DNA of 36,587 nucleotides, taken from positions 1 to 36,587 of the forward strand of contig JAQGKC010000049.1 in assembly GCA_028290305.1 (NCBI GenBank), read 5' to 3'. The DNA comes from Bradyrhizobium sp. (GTDB lineage: Bacteria > Pseudomonadota > Alphaproteobacteria > Rhizobiales > Xanthobacteraceae). Shown one piece after another: positions 15,674 to 23,666 of this stretch; the stretch's first letter is position 1, and the number at the start of each line of letters is the position of its first letter. Below the pieces are notes generated by a model. It was given only the letters and a program-made list of their open reading frames with translations. It ran no database searches and was not told the origin of the DNA. Both the position numbers and the translations under genes were made by a program.

Positions 15674-18600
15674 ATGGACCATTCGTTTTTTCCCATTGTC
15701 GGTGTGGGCGCTTCTGCCGGTGGCATCGAGGCACTGGAAGGCTTTTTTCGCGGACTTCCGGCCGACCCCGGTTTTGCCATTGTCATTGTCACGCATCTCA
15801 GCCCGGAACGAGAAAGTCTGCTCCACGAAGTTGTGAGCCGTCTTACGACAATGTCGGTGACGACCGTAACTGATGATATCGAGGTCAAGCCGAATTGTGT
15901 GTTCGTGCTGACCAGCAGCGCCATTCTGACGATCAGACAAAGACGTCTAGTCGTCCGCAAGAATGCGGGGCGCGAGCGAAAGCCCATCGACATCTTCTTC
16001 AGTTCGCTTGCGATCGACGCCGGCGAAATGGCCGCTGGCGTCGTGCTGTCCGGCGGTGATGGTGACGGCACGCTCGGCATCAAGGCCATCAAGGAGCGGG
16101 GCGGGATCACATTGGCGCAGGTGGCGGATAGCTTCGGCCCCAATCATTCGGATATGCCGGAAAGCGCAATTGCAACGGGTTTTGTGGATTTCGCCATTCC
16201 GGTCGAAAAGATGGGGGAGAAGCTCGTCGAATTTGGTCACGGTAATCTGCGGATCGAGCGCATGATCGACCAATCGCAGCAGGACCCCGAGGAACAGGAG
16301 ATCCATGCAGCGATACCGGAAATCTACGCAATTCTGCGCAACCAGATCGGACACGACTTCAGCGGCTACAAGGCCAAGACGTTCATGCGCCGGGTGATGC
16401 GTCGCATGCAGGTTACACAGCATGCTACCAGTGAAGGCTATGTCGAGCGGTTGCGGCAGGAGCCGCAGGAAGTCAATGCGCTGTTCCGTGACCTGTTGAT
16501 CAACGTCACGAACTTCTTTCGGGACGCCGACGCATTCGAGAGTCTTGCGACTTCGGTGATTCCGAAATTGTTCGAGAAGCGCGGCGCCGATGATACGGTT
16601 CGCGCGTGGGTGCCGGGCTGTTCGACGGGGGAAGAAGTTTTCTCGATTGCCATGTTGCTGCGCGAGCATATGGACAAGCTGTCGGCGGTGCCGCGGGTGC
16701 AACTTTTTGCGACCGACATCGACGAGCGCGCGCTTTCGGTGGCTCGCGCGGCGCGGTATCCGGAAGCCCTATTGGACAGTGTCTCGCCCGAGCGGCGCAA
16801 GCGCTTCTTCATTCCGGACGGCGGCAGTTATGTGGTGTCGAAGGACGTGCGCGAACTCTGCGTTTTCTCACCGCACAGCGTCGTCCGCGACCCGCCATTC
16901 TCCCGCATCGATCTGGTTTCGTGCCGCAATCTGTTGATCTATTTCGGCGCTGATGTGCAAAATCAGGTGATACCGACGTTTCACTACGCGCTTCGGCCGG
17001 ATGGTTACTTGTTTCTGGGGTCGGCGGAAAATATCAGCCAGTTCGCTGAACTTTTCGTCCCGATTGAGAAAAAGCACCGCATTTTCCGCCGCCGGTCCGA
17101 CGTTAGTTCAAGTATTCGTCTTCCGATTCTCATAAACACGCTCAAGCCAGGCCTATTGAGCGAGTTGATGCCACGCCGCCGGCCGTTGAGTGGGCTATTG
17201 CTGCGCCAGACCGTGGACGAATACGTGCTGGATCGATTCTCGCCAGCCCACGTCGTCATCAATCGCGATGGCGATGTCATCTATTACTCGAGCAAGACCG
17301 GAAAATACCTCGAAGCGCCGCCTGGAGCACCTACACGGCAACTTCTGACATTGGCGCGCAAGGGGCTGCGACTGGATTTGCGAACGGCGTTCCGCGAGGC
17401 CGTCGAGACTGGTCGGGCCGCCTCGCGCGACGGCGTTCCGTTGGAAAGCGACACCGGTGGCGTCCAGATTGTCGACATCCTCGTCGAGCCGTTTGGGGAC
17501 AGCGGAAACGAGCCGCTCTATATGATCGTGTTTCTCGATCAGGGGCCGATCCTCAGCCATGAGGAAGCGTTGGTGCGTGCGAATTCCGCGCACCAGGGCG
17601 CTGCAATGCACATCGAGCGTGAATTGCGCGAGACTCGCGATCGATTGCAGTCGATGATCGAGGAATACGAAACGGCGCTGGAGGAACTGAAATCCTCCAA
17701 CGAAGAATTGGTCTCGGTCAATGAGGAGATGCAATCGACCAACGAGGAGCTCGAGGCGTCAAAGGAAGAGCTTCAATCCGTCAACGAGGAGCTGCACACC
17801 GTCAATGCCGAGCTTAACAGCAAGGTCGACGCGCTGGACCGTGCCAATAGCGACCTGCAGAACCTGTTTGAGAGCACGGATGTCGCGACCGTGTTCCTGG
17901 ACCGGGCCCTGGCGATCAGAAGCTACACGCCGACGGTTGCCAGAATATTCAATATCCTGCACGGAGACCGCGGCCGCCCGATCACCGATCTGTCGAGCAG
18001 ACTCAACCTTGCCGGTCTCGCCGAGGAGATCAGGCGTGTGCTCGACCAGGGCGGCGCCCTCGAACGCCGGGTGCGGACGGAAGATGGCGCGACGCATTAC
18101 CTGGTTCGCCTCTCACCCTATCGCGACGGCAACCAGAAGATTGAAGGCGTCGTGATTGCCTTCATCGACATCACCTCTATCACGCTCGCGGAGGCCCGGC
18201 AGAGCGTACTCATTGCTGAGCTACAGCATCGCACGCGCAATTTGCTGACCGTGGTTCAATCGATTGCGCGCAGAACGATAGGAAAAGGCGAGACGCTAGA
18301 CGCATTCTCCGCCAGGCTCGCGTCCCTCGGCCGCGTCCAGAGCCTCGTCAGCGGCGGATCGGTCGACAAGGTCGATCTCGGCGATCTGATCCGTTTTGAA
18401 ATCGAGGCGATCGGCTCGACCGAAAGCGGCAAGGTGCAGGCAAAAGGCCCGCCGATTGCGCTGAACTTCGAACTTGTGCAGACGCTCGGTCTCGCCTTGC
18501 ACGAGTTGACCACCAACGCACTGAAATATGGAGCGCTAAAACATCCGGGCGGGACGCTCACGATCTCCTGGGATGTTCGACATAATGGCGGCAACCCGCC

Positions 18601-18808
18601 AACGTTGGCACTAGACTGGAAGGAGACAGGCGTGCCGATTTCCAGGACCCCGGCAAGAAAAGGTTTCGGCCGTGAGTTGATAGAGCGGGCGCTGGTGGCG
18701 TCCTTGCAAGCCAAGAGCAAAATGGACTTCGGATCCGACGGACTGTCATGCCAAATCGAGCTTCCGCTCGGCTCGGCTGCCGACACTTCGCCGCGTCAAT
18801 TGGATTGA
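15674..18808 (+). CDS. CheB-CheR fusion with coiled coil, PAS and HWE histidine kinase domains
   Basis: A 1044-residue hybrid signalling protein. Residues 1-190 are a CheB methylesterase domain with Ser14 (GASAGG), His41 (VTHLSPERE) and Asp131 (SGGDGDGTLG) as the expected triad. Residues about 205-470 are a CheR methyltransferase with SAM motif GCSTGEEVFSIAMLL and CRNLLIYF. A long heptad-rich region with repeated SxNEEL/ExQSxNEEL units (about 640-730) precedes a PAS-like domain (about 730-840). The C-terminus is an HWE-family kinase: His852 in ELQHRTRNLL, N-box HELTTNALKYGAL, DWKE and GFGRELIERAL. No chemoreceptor, CheA, CheW or response regulator gene is nearby, so partners lie elsewhere. 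Such hybrids in alphaproteobacteria are often linked to stress signalling. The ribosome site is weak. Confidence 0.92.
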   Translation: MDHSFFPIVGVGASAGGIEALEGFFRGLPADPGFAIVIVTHLSPERESLLHEVVSRLTTMSVTTVTDDIEVKPNCVFVLTSSAILTIRQRRLVVRKNAGRERKPIDIFFSSLAIDAGEMAAGVVLSGGDGDGTLGIKAIKERGGITLAQVADSFGPNHSDMPESAIATGFVDFAIPVEKMGEKLVEFGHGNLRIERMIDQSQQDPEEQEIHAAIPEIYAILRNQIGHDFSGYKAKTFMRRVMRRMQVTQHATSEGYVERLRQEPQEVNALFRDLLINVTNFFRDADAFESLATSVIPKLFEKRGADDTVRAWVPGCSTGEEVFSIAMLLREHMDKLSAVPRVQLFATDIDERALSVARAARYPEALLDSVSPERRKRFFIPDGGSYVVSKDVRELCVFSPHSVVRDPPFSRIDLVSCRNLLIYFGADVQNQVIPTFHYALRPDGYLFLGSAENISQFAELFVPIEKKHRIFRRRSDVSSSIRLPILINTLKPGLLSELMPRRRPLSGLLLRQTVDEYVLDRFSPAHVVINRDGDVIYYSSKTGKYLEAPPGAPTRQLLTLARKGLRLDLRTAFREAVETGRAASRDGVPLESDTGGVQIVDILVEPFGDSGNEPLYMIVFLDQGPILSHEEALVRANSAHQGAAMHIERELRETRDRLQSMIEEYETALEELKSSNEELVSVNEEMQSTNEELEASKEELQSVNEELHTVNAELNSKVDALDRANSDLQNLFESTDVATVFLDRALAIRSYTPTVARIFNILHGDRGRPITDLSSRLNLAGLAEEIRRVLDQGGALERRVRTEDGATHYLVRLSPYRDGNQKIEGVVIAFIDITSITLAEARQSVLIAELQHRTRNLLTVVQSIARRTIGKGETLDAFSARLASLGRVQSLVSGGSVDKVDLGDLIRFEIEAIGSTESGKVQAKGPPIALNFELVQTLGLALHELTTNALKYGALKHPGGTLTISWDVRHNGGNPPTLALDWKETGVPISRTPARKGFGRELIERALVASLQAKSKMDFGSDGLSCQIELPLGSAADTSPRQLD

Positions 18809-18882
18809 ACGTTCCAGACCGACTGAGCTTGAGCCCGGCTGCTCCGGTCGACCCGAAAAACCTCCCTCGTCCCCGCCGTGGT

Positions 18883-20097
18883 TTAGTATCGCTTCACGAC
18901 CGAACCGAACGCTATCCACAACGCAACCGAAATCAATCCAAACGCCCCCAGGAGCAGAAACGTCGCTTCATAGCCGATCCATTGCGCAATCCAACCGCCG
19001 ACAGCTGGGCTGAGGGAGGCGCCCACGCCTTGAACGGTGATCACAGCGCCTTGGCCGAGATTGACCCGGCCGGTGCCGCTGAGTGAGCGGGCCACCATTC
19101 CCGGTACCGCCACGCTCTGCAGGCCGGCGCCGATCCCGTCGAGGATTTGCACGGGCACGATGCCCCACCATCCCGTGAGGAAAAAGGCGAGGCCGCCACG
19201 GATGGGAAGCGCCATGAACGAAGCTAGGAGGACAGGCCAGTAATTGCGGCTCTCGGCGGCCCGCATGCCCAAAATCGATGTGAGGATCATGACGGCCTGA
19301 GCGACGACGATCGTGGTCGCAACAAAAGTGGGGCCGTTCGCCTGGCCGTCGGCGACGGCCGCCAGACCGTAGAGGGGGACGATCGCCGCGTTGCCGAGCT
19401 GGAAGGCGGCCAGCGCCAGCGCAAGGATCAGAAGCGGTTTGTGCTTTGCCAGCACGGCAAACCCGCTCGGCTGGCTTTCGGGATCCTCCTCCTGGCCACG
19501 CGCCGCGAGGTTGTCAATGGCGTCCCCGGGGATCATTAGAACGCAGCCGATGGAAATGGCACCGAACAGCGCTGCGAGCAGAAACACGGCGGTATAGCCG
19601 TAACGCCAGCCCAGATATCCGGACACCGCTGCACCGATCATATTGCCGGCATGATTGAAGGCCTGATTGCGGCCGTTCTGCCGGTTGAAGCCCTTCTGTT
19701 TCACGAGACCCAGCGTGATGCCGGTGACGGCCGGAACAATCGCCGCTCCGGCGACGGATGTCGCGATTTGCGACGCAGCCACGGCCCCAAAATTCTGGGA
19801 GAACAAGACAATGACAGAGGCCAAAACAACGCTAACGCCGGGTACGATTACCCAGAGCCGTTTGTTATTCGTCGCATCAATGAAGCCGCCGATCGGCGTC
19901 GTGATCAGCATGCCCGCCATATTCCCAAGCGTCATGGCGGTTCCGATCAAGCCGCTGGCCCAGCCATGCGCTTGCAGGAACACCCCGACAAACGGGCCGA
20001 TACCGAACTGCATATCCGCCATAAAAAAATTCAACGCGAGCAGGGGCCAGAGCCGAACCGGCTTTGCAGGTCGCGCATTGTTCTTGCTGGCGCTCAT
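18883..20097 (-). CDS. Major facilitator superfamily transporter
   Basis: Inner-membrane secondary transporter of about 404 residues with roughly twelve hydrophobic spans, beginning LWPLLALNFFMADMQFGIGPFVGVFLQAHGW. Loop 2-3 reads GGFIDATNNKR, a variant of the MFS motif A, and a basic/acidic loop near residue 205 (ARGQEEDPESQ) joins the two six-helix halves. The ATG at 20097 starts MSASKNNARP; the frame remains open to a TTG at 20187 and an ATG at 20136, and no candidate has a good ribosome site. It is convergent with the CheB/CheR gene and divergent from the small ORF at 20198. Relatives are annotated as generic efflux permeases; the substrate is unknown. Confidence 0.85.
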   Translation of the reverse strand: MSASKNNARPAKPVRLWPLLALNFFMADMQFGIGPFVGVFLQAHGWASGLIGTAMTLGNMAGMLITTPIGGFIDATNNKRLWVIVPGVSVVLASVIVLFSQNFGAVAASQIATSVAGAAIVPAVTGITLGLVKQKGFNRQNGRNQAFNHAGNMIGAAVSGYLGWRYGYTAVFLLAALFGAISIGCVLMIPGDAIDNLAARGQEEDPESQPSGFAVLAKHKPLLILALALAAFQLGNAAIVPLYGLAAVADGQANGPTFVATTIVVAQAVMILTSILGMRAAESRNYWPVLLASFMALPIRGGLAFFLTGWWGIVPVQILDGIGAGLQSVAVPGMVARSLSGTGRVNLGQGAVITVQGVGASLSPAVGGWIAQWIGYEATFLLLGAFGLISVALWIAFGSVVKRY

Positions 20098-20197
20098 GAG
20101 ACGAAAACCATAGCCAGCCGCTGTCGATGCCGTCATCCAAATTATTTTCGCGGGTTGCGGCGGCTTTCGAGGTGACGGGCGGAACAAAGCGCATCGA

Positions 20198-20437
20198 ATG
20201 GATTTGACGCGGATGGTTCAAATCGACATTCTGGAAAAACCGATCGAACGTATCAAGGAGACTTGCGCGATGATGGGCATCGCGGAGAAGTTCGATCGCG
20301 CGCTTCCCGAGCTCGAGACGTTCCTGGAAGCCGAGGTGGCAAGGGGAGAAACCAGCGAAACCAGGCTCACCTTCGATGGGTTGATTTGTCTCAAGGAGCT
20401 ACTGGCAAAGGGAGATGCTCCGCCCCGCGGGGCCTGA
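20198..20437 (+). CDS. Small hypothetical protein
   Basis: A 79-residue acidic, helix-rich ORF (74 residues if ATG 20213 is used, giving MVQIDILEKPIERIKETCAM). It contains FDRALPELETFLEAEVARG and TFDGLICLKELLAKGD, which look like amphipathic helices. I do not recognise the family. It is divergent from the MFS gene with about 100 bases between. Composition is protein-like, but ribosome sites are weak for both starts, so it could be spurious. Confidence 0.45.
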   Translation: MDLTRMVQIDILEKPIERIKETCAMMGIAEKFDRALPELETFLEAEVARGETSETRLTFDGLICLKELLAKGDAPPRGA

Positions 20438-20848
20438 ACAGACAGGGAGAGACATTCACTGTGGTGGTCTAACCAGGAAGGAAACTCCTGATCGCGGTAA
20501 GATCAACGTACGTACCCAGTAGAGGCAAGCTGCACTTCTGGTGTCGTGGAGACGCGTAAGCCGCTGACGCGTGGTCCCCGACGGCGTCGAGCCACCGCAA
20601 GGCTTGCATCGTGCGCGATTATGGCCGGTTCGATCGGCGCGAGGCACCGCAGTTCTATCTGGATGTCAACGGCGCGGAGACCAAGCATCCCACGCCGGCG
20701 CATTAAGTCATTAAGCAATTGGGGTGAGGCCGGTTTGTCTTGTGTTTTGACGAGTGCCTGCTTGTGGTAGATCGCGTCGTTTCGGTGCAGCGCGGAGTCC
20801 GCCGCTATCGAGACATAGCGGATTCCAACAGACTGAGCGGTTCACGGT
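20438..20848. other. Intergenic region with possible gene remnant
   Basis: About 410 bases without a confident gene. One short + strand frame (GTG 20611 to a stop near 20706) encodes RDYGRFDRREAPQFYLDV and ends soon after, with an in-frame stop at 20557 upstream and no ribosome site. It has protein-like composition and may be the tail of a decayed gene, but I do not recognise it. Nothing else stands out. Confidence 0.35.
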
Positions 20849-21070
20849 CTAGTCGCTTCGGTTGCGGCCGGTTCGCTTGTTCAGCGGATCTGTCGGCGGC
20901 CTTCGGAGCGCCTCTGGCAGGAACTCGTCGTCTGGGATAGCGCATGCACGCACATCGGCCCCCGTTTGCGCCCGCTCGTGCGGCGTCTGGTTGTCGTCGA
21001 AATTTCGCTTCACGTCGACACCATTGACGGGATCATTGACGCCGTTCTGATTGTCTCTGAAATCACCCAT
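20849..21070 (-). CDS. Small hypothetical hydrophilic protein under an EcfG-type promoter
   Basis: A 73-residue, highly hydrophilic protein rich in Asn, Asp and Arg (MGDFRDNQNGVNDPVNGVDV at the start). The ATG at 21070 is chosen over an upstream in-frame start because GGGAGA lies at ideal distance. A GGAAC-N17-CGTT promoter sits about 30 bases upstream (21099-21124), which strongly supports a real, stress-induced gene. No domain is recognised; the composition suggests an intrinsically disordered protein. Confidence 0.65.
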   Translation of the reverse strand: MGDFRDNQNGVNDPVNGVDVKRNFDDNQTPHERAQTGADVRACAIPDDEFLPEALRRPPTDPLNKRTGRNRSD

Positions 21071-21098
21071 TGCAATCTCCCGCAATGCCGCCCTGGAC

Positions 21099-21124
21099 AA
21101 CGTCCGGCGGTCTGACGATGTTCC
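21099..21124 (-). promoter_or_regulatory. EcfG-type (general stress sigma) promoter
   Basis: On the minus strand: GGAAC (21124-21120), a 17-base spacer, then CGTT (21102-21099). This matches the alphaproteobacterial EcfG consensus exactly and lies just upstream of the small ORF starting at 21070. Confidence 0.75.
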
Positions 21125-21288
21125 TCCGTTGCACTTGAGAACCGCTGTCCTGCCTTTTGATCAAATTCGAGGACACACATTTCAGCATGAACGATAGCAC
21201 CGTTAGGACGGTAGGTGAGAAGCCGGCGCCCCACGGGAGCCGTGGGCCAGTTGAAATTGTTCTGCCATTTCGGGGGTATTCCTGAACG

Positions 21289-21308
21289 TTTGACTAACCT
21301 GGGTTAAC
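21289..21308. promoter_or_regulatory. Dyad TGACTAACCTGGGTTA, candidate operator
   Basis: TAACC and GGTTA flank a two-base centre (21295-21306). The half TGACTAACCT recurs with another dyad at 32762-32780 upstream of a different small stress-type gene. It lies about 65 bases before the gene at 21370. The regulator is unknown. Confidence 0.35.
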
Positions 21309-21369
21309 GACAGGGTGGCGCCGGTGCCGCACTTTTGCCGGCGGCGAGAAGCGGATCCAGGAGGCGTTC

Positions 21370-21576
21370 ATGACGGCCAAACGCAATCGACGAAAGAACA
21401 CCGTACCGTTCGACCAACGGCTGCAACGACTTGCGGGAGAAGCACGGGAAGCCGCCGGGAAACTTCCCGATGGACAGCAACGCGACGCTCTGCTTCGAAA
21501 GGCGAGGCAGGTCGAAACGGCCGCTCACCTGAACGAATGGCTAAGTTCCCCCGGACTGCAAAGCTCCGGTAAGTGA
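21370..21576 (+). CDS. Small basic hypothetical protein, Rhizobiales family
   Basis: A 68-residue basic protein preceded by a full AGGAGG at 21359-21364. The core FDQRLQRLAGEAREAAGKLP, then DGQQRDALLRKARQVETAAH with LNEWLSSPGLQ, resembles very small proteins common in Bradyrhizobium. The motif (A/E)AR-x-LPxGxxRxxxxxKAxxxxxAAxL is shared with the protein at 29467, so the two are probably paralogues. Two helices are likely. The next gene starts two bases after its stop, implying coupling. Function unknown; a stress role is inferred from neighbours. Confidence 0.7.
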   Translation: MTAKRNRRKNTVPFDQRLQRLAGEAREAAGKLPDGQQRDALLRKARQVETAAHLNEWLSSPGLQSSGK

Positions 21577-21578
21577 CA

Positions 21579-21818
21579 ATGGATCGCAAGGCGGCGTGTC
21601 TCGCGGAAGCGGCAGCATGTCGGGCCAAGGCGGAAGCCGATGCCGTGAATCGTGATTACGGGGTCGATGAGTCGATCAAATGGCTCGAACGGGCTGTCGA
21701 TACGAGCGCACGTTTGGCGGTTACCTCTAAAGTTGATGATGGATCGCCAAGCTCGGCCACCAACGCAAAAGCTGAGGCTCACCACATCGGGGCGCCGGAC
21801 CGACGGCCTTTGAACTAA
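21579..21818 (+). CDS. Small hypothetical protein, Rhizobiales family
   Basis: A 79-residue protein beginning MDRKAACLAEAAACRAKAEA and continuing NRDYGVDESIKWLERAVDTS, a pattern (acidic/Ala-rich helix then IKWLERA) that I associate with small conserved Rhizobiales proteins. ATG 21579 lies two bases after the previous stop; an in-frame GTG at 21573 would overlap it. The C-terminal third is polar and low-complexity. Its last four bases overlap the end of the 32-residue membrane protein on the other strand. Function unknown. Confidence 0.65.
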   Translation: MDRKAACLAEAAACRAKAEADAVNRDYGVDESIKWLERAVDTSARLAVTSKVDDGSPSSATNAKAEAHHIGAPDRRPLN

Positions 21819-21913
21819 TCGGATTCGACATAGCTCATTCGCCAGTAGATCACTGCGGCAGCAACGGCAAGGGTGCAGGCGATAATCAACAGCCATGCAA
21901 GATACTGATTCAT
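21815..21913 (-). CDS. 32-residue single-span membrane protein
   Basis: A very short ORF that starts MNQYLAWLLIIACTLAVAAA and ends VIYWRMSYVESD. Residues 5-23 form one clear transmembrane helix with a charged C-terminal tail. A GAGG motif lies about a dozen bases upstream of the ATG. It is convergent with the preceding small gene, overlapping by four bases. Members of this size class include membrane-complex helper peptides, but no specific family is recognised. The clean amphipathic layout makes chance less likely, yet the evidence is only sequence character. Confidence 0.5.
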   Translation of the reverse strand: MNQYLAWLLIIACTLAVAAAVIYWRMSYVESD

Positions 21914-21995
21914 CGATCGATGTACCTCACGATTCCGCCCGCAGACCTGACCCGATCATTCCGCGGGGCAAGCGCAAGCCTGTCAGTCTGCAGGG

Positions 21996-22427
21996 TTATA
22001 GTTGTGCGTGCTGTCCGCTCGGCCGGGATATCTGACTGAGCGCTTCACCGGTGCCATTGCCTGCCTGTACCTGCGCGATATCGCCGAGCGCAATAATACC
22101 GACCAATCGCTTGTCGCGACTAAGTACCGGCAGCCGCCTGACTTGGATTTCGCCCATGTTTGCGGTGACCTCGTCGAGATCCTGATCGTCATAGCAGTAC
22201 TTGACCGCGGCGGTCATGACATCGCCGACCCGGGAATCCGGTCCTCGGCCCAAGGCAACCCCGCGGATCGCGATATCGCGGTCGGAAATCATTCCGACCA
22301 GACGCTCATTGTCGGTCACCGGCAGCAAACCCACGCCAAGCGCCGCCATCGCTTCGGCCGCATCCTTTATCGTGTCATCGGGTGTACAGAGCTGAACCTC
22401 AGGGCTCATTGCGTCACGAACTTTCAT
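21996..22427 (-). CDS. CBS-domain protein
   Basis: A 143-residue protein made of two CBS domains: MKVRDAMSPEVQLCTPDDTI with LLPVTDNERLVGMISDRDIA, and VGDVMTAAVKYCYDDQDLDE with RRLPVLSRDKRLVGIIALGD. Paired CBS domains bind adenine nucleotides or related ligands and act as energy or redox sensors; stand-alone forms are frequent in stress regulons. AGGAGA lies just upstream of ATG 22427, and an EcfG-like promoter at 22462-22486 is about 35 bases further up. The last 20 residues are a polar tail. Confidence 0.9.
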   Translation of the reverse strand: MKVRDAMSPEVQLCTPDDTIKDAAEAMAALGVGLLPVTDNERLVGMISDRDIAIRGVALGRGPDSRVGDVMTAAVKYCYDDQDLDEVTANMGEIQVRRLPVLSRDKRLVGIIALGDIAQVQAGNGTGEALSQISRPSGQHAQL

Positions 22428-22461
22428 GAACGTCTCCTGTTTGCCGGTTGCTTCTGCCGCT

Positions 22462-22486
22462 AACAGCCTTACTCGACCAGTGTTCC
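22462..22486 (-). promoter_or_regulatory. EcfG-type promoter of the CBS-domain gene
   Basis: On the minus strand: GGAAC (22486-22482), 16-base spacer, TGTT (22465-22462). The -10 element differs from CGTT by one base. Confidence 0.55.
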
Positions 22487-22543
22487 CAGGTTCGTCCGGG
22501 GTTTTGCGCGGTACGGTGGCCTCTCAAGCGGCGGCACATATCC

Positions 22544-22795
22544 TCAGCGCGAGACCAGCACGAGCTCTATGGTTCGCGCCCGTCGATATTCCTGAAAGGC
22601 GGCTATCGCACGATTCGAAAGCGCCAGCCTGCTTCGCTGACCCTGTCCGATCATTTGCTCAATCTTGCCCGTCAGGAACTGATTGACTTCCCCGGCGTCA
22701 TCGATCTCGCCGCTGCGTTCGAGAAACTCCCAGGCGATCTGCTTCGCTTCCGCGAGTAGCTGCGGGTTGGCGTCGTCCCTGAACCATGTCGACAT
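22544..22795 (-). CDS. Small hypothetical protein, stress-promoter linked
   Basis: An 83-residue protein (MSTWFRDDANPQLLAEAKQI, then AWEFLERSGEIDDAGEVNQF). The ATG at 22795 is preceded by GAGGAAAG; the frame stays open further upstream but that part overlaps the promoter. A GGAAC-N16-GGTT promoter lies at 22821-22845. It is helical and soluble, with a basic C-terminal half (SNRAIAAFQEYRRARTIEL). I believe similar proteins are widespread in Bradyrhizobium, without known function. Confidence 0.7.
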   Translation of the reverse strand: MSTWFRDDANPQLLAEAKQIAWEFLERSGEIDDAGEVNQFLTGKIEQMIGQGQRSRLALSNRAIAAFQEYRRARTIELVLVSR

Positions 22796-22820
22796 CGTCT
22801 TTCCTCGACCTTTGACGAGG

Positions 22821-22845
22821 AACCAAGCGGATGAGGACTGGTTCC
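22821..22845 (-). promoter_or_regulatory. EcfG-type promoter of the 83-residue protein gene
   Basis: On the minus strand: GGAAC (22845-22841), 16-base spacer, GGTT (22824-22821), about 25 bases before the ATG at 22795. Confidence 0.6.
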
Positions 22846-23052
22846 AATATCGCTTGGTCACAGAAAAAGATTTGCATCCCGGGACACGGGACGTGGACGG
22901 CGGCCGGTCATTGGGATGAAGCACGGAAAGGAGAAATCCCCAAAAACGTTCCAAGTTCCCCGATTGGTTAACTGACGGGGTCTTCCTATGGCTCTCGCGG
23001 GGCTCCCCAAACGAGCCCGCGCCGACTCCGATTCAAAGCGTCCAAATAAATA

Positions 23053-23562
23053 TCAGCTTGCGGCCTTCCGATTGACGCCCTTGCGTAATGCGACAGTATT
23101 GAGCTTGGTATTCGCGGCCTTTTCCTCGTTCAAATTGGTTGTGAGGAAACGCACGATGTCGTCGTGCCCAAGTTCCTCCGCCCAGGCAATCAAGGTACCG
23201 TAGCGGGATATCTCGTAATGCTCGACGGCTTGCGCATTTGCGACGATCGCAGCGTCCAGCACGGAGTTGTCCTCGATGTCGCCAGCGGTCTCCTCGGCTT
23301 CTTTGATCAACCCGTCGATCGCCGGGCAGTCGGTGCCGGAAGGCGCCTTGCCAAGCTTCTTGAAGACCTGGTCCAGCCGTTCGATCTGCTTGTTGGTTTC
23401 CTCGAGGTGATTCTTGAGCCCCTGCTTCAGATCGCGATTGGTGCTCCGATCAACCATTTTCGGCAGAGCCTTGGTGATCTGCTGTTCGGCATAATAGATG
23501 TCCTGCAATCCGTGCAGCAGCATATCGTCCATCGTCTTGATGTCTTTCGAAAACAGTCCCAC
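23053..23562 (-). CDS. DUF892 (YciE/YciF-type) ferritin-like protein
   Basis: A four-helix-bundle protein of 169 residues. The start KDIKTMDDMLLHGLQDIYYA and following EQQITKALPKMVDRS are typical of the YciF/YciE family, and the helices carry E and H residues (LKNHLEETNKQIERLD, AQAVEHYEISRYGTL, LNEEKAANTKL) suited to a di-iron site. GTG 23562 is chosen because GGAGGA lies five bases upstream and it yields the family start MGLFSKDIKTMDD; a GTG at 23574 would add four residues and overlap the ribosome site. An EcfG-like promoter lies at 23610-23635. YciF-type proteins are stress-induced; the reaction is not established. Confidence 0.88.
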   Translation of the reverse strand: MGLFSKDIKTMDDMLLHGLQDIYYAEQQITKALPKMVDRSTNRDLKQGLKNHLEETNKQIERLDQVFKKLGKAPSGTDCPAIDGLIKEAEETAGDIEDNSVLDAAIVANAQAVEHYEISRYGTLIAWAEELGHDDIVRFLTTNLNEEKAANTKLNTVALRKGVNRKAAS

Positions 23563-23609
23563 GATTTCCTCCACTGAAGAGACGAGCCCGCCAGCCGGGC
23601 TGCGCCACT

Positions 23610-23635
23610 AACCGATCAGAAAGAGGGTTGGTTCC
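23610..23635 (-). promoter_or_regulatory. EcfG-type promoter of the DUF892 gene
   Basis: On the minus strand: GGAAC (23635-23631), 17-base spacer, GGTT (23613-23610), about 48 bases upstream of GTG 23562. Confidence 0.6.
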
Positions 23636-23666
23636 TCTTGTCATCCGCCTCGGACTGTATGTCGCG

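Noticed and set aside
20503..20718. 71-codon - strand frame
   Set aside because: No ribosome site, no recognisable family, and it overlaps an equally weak + strand remnant.
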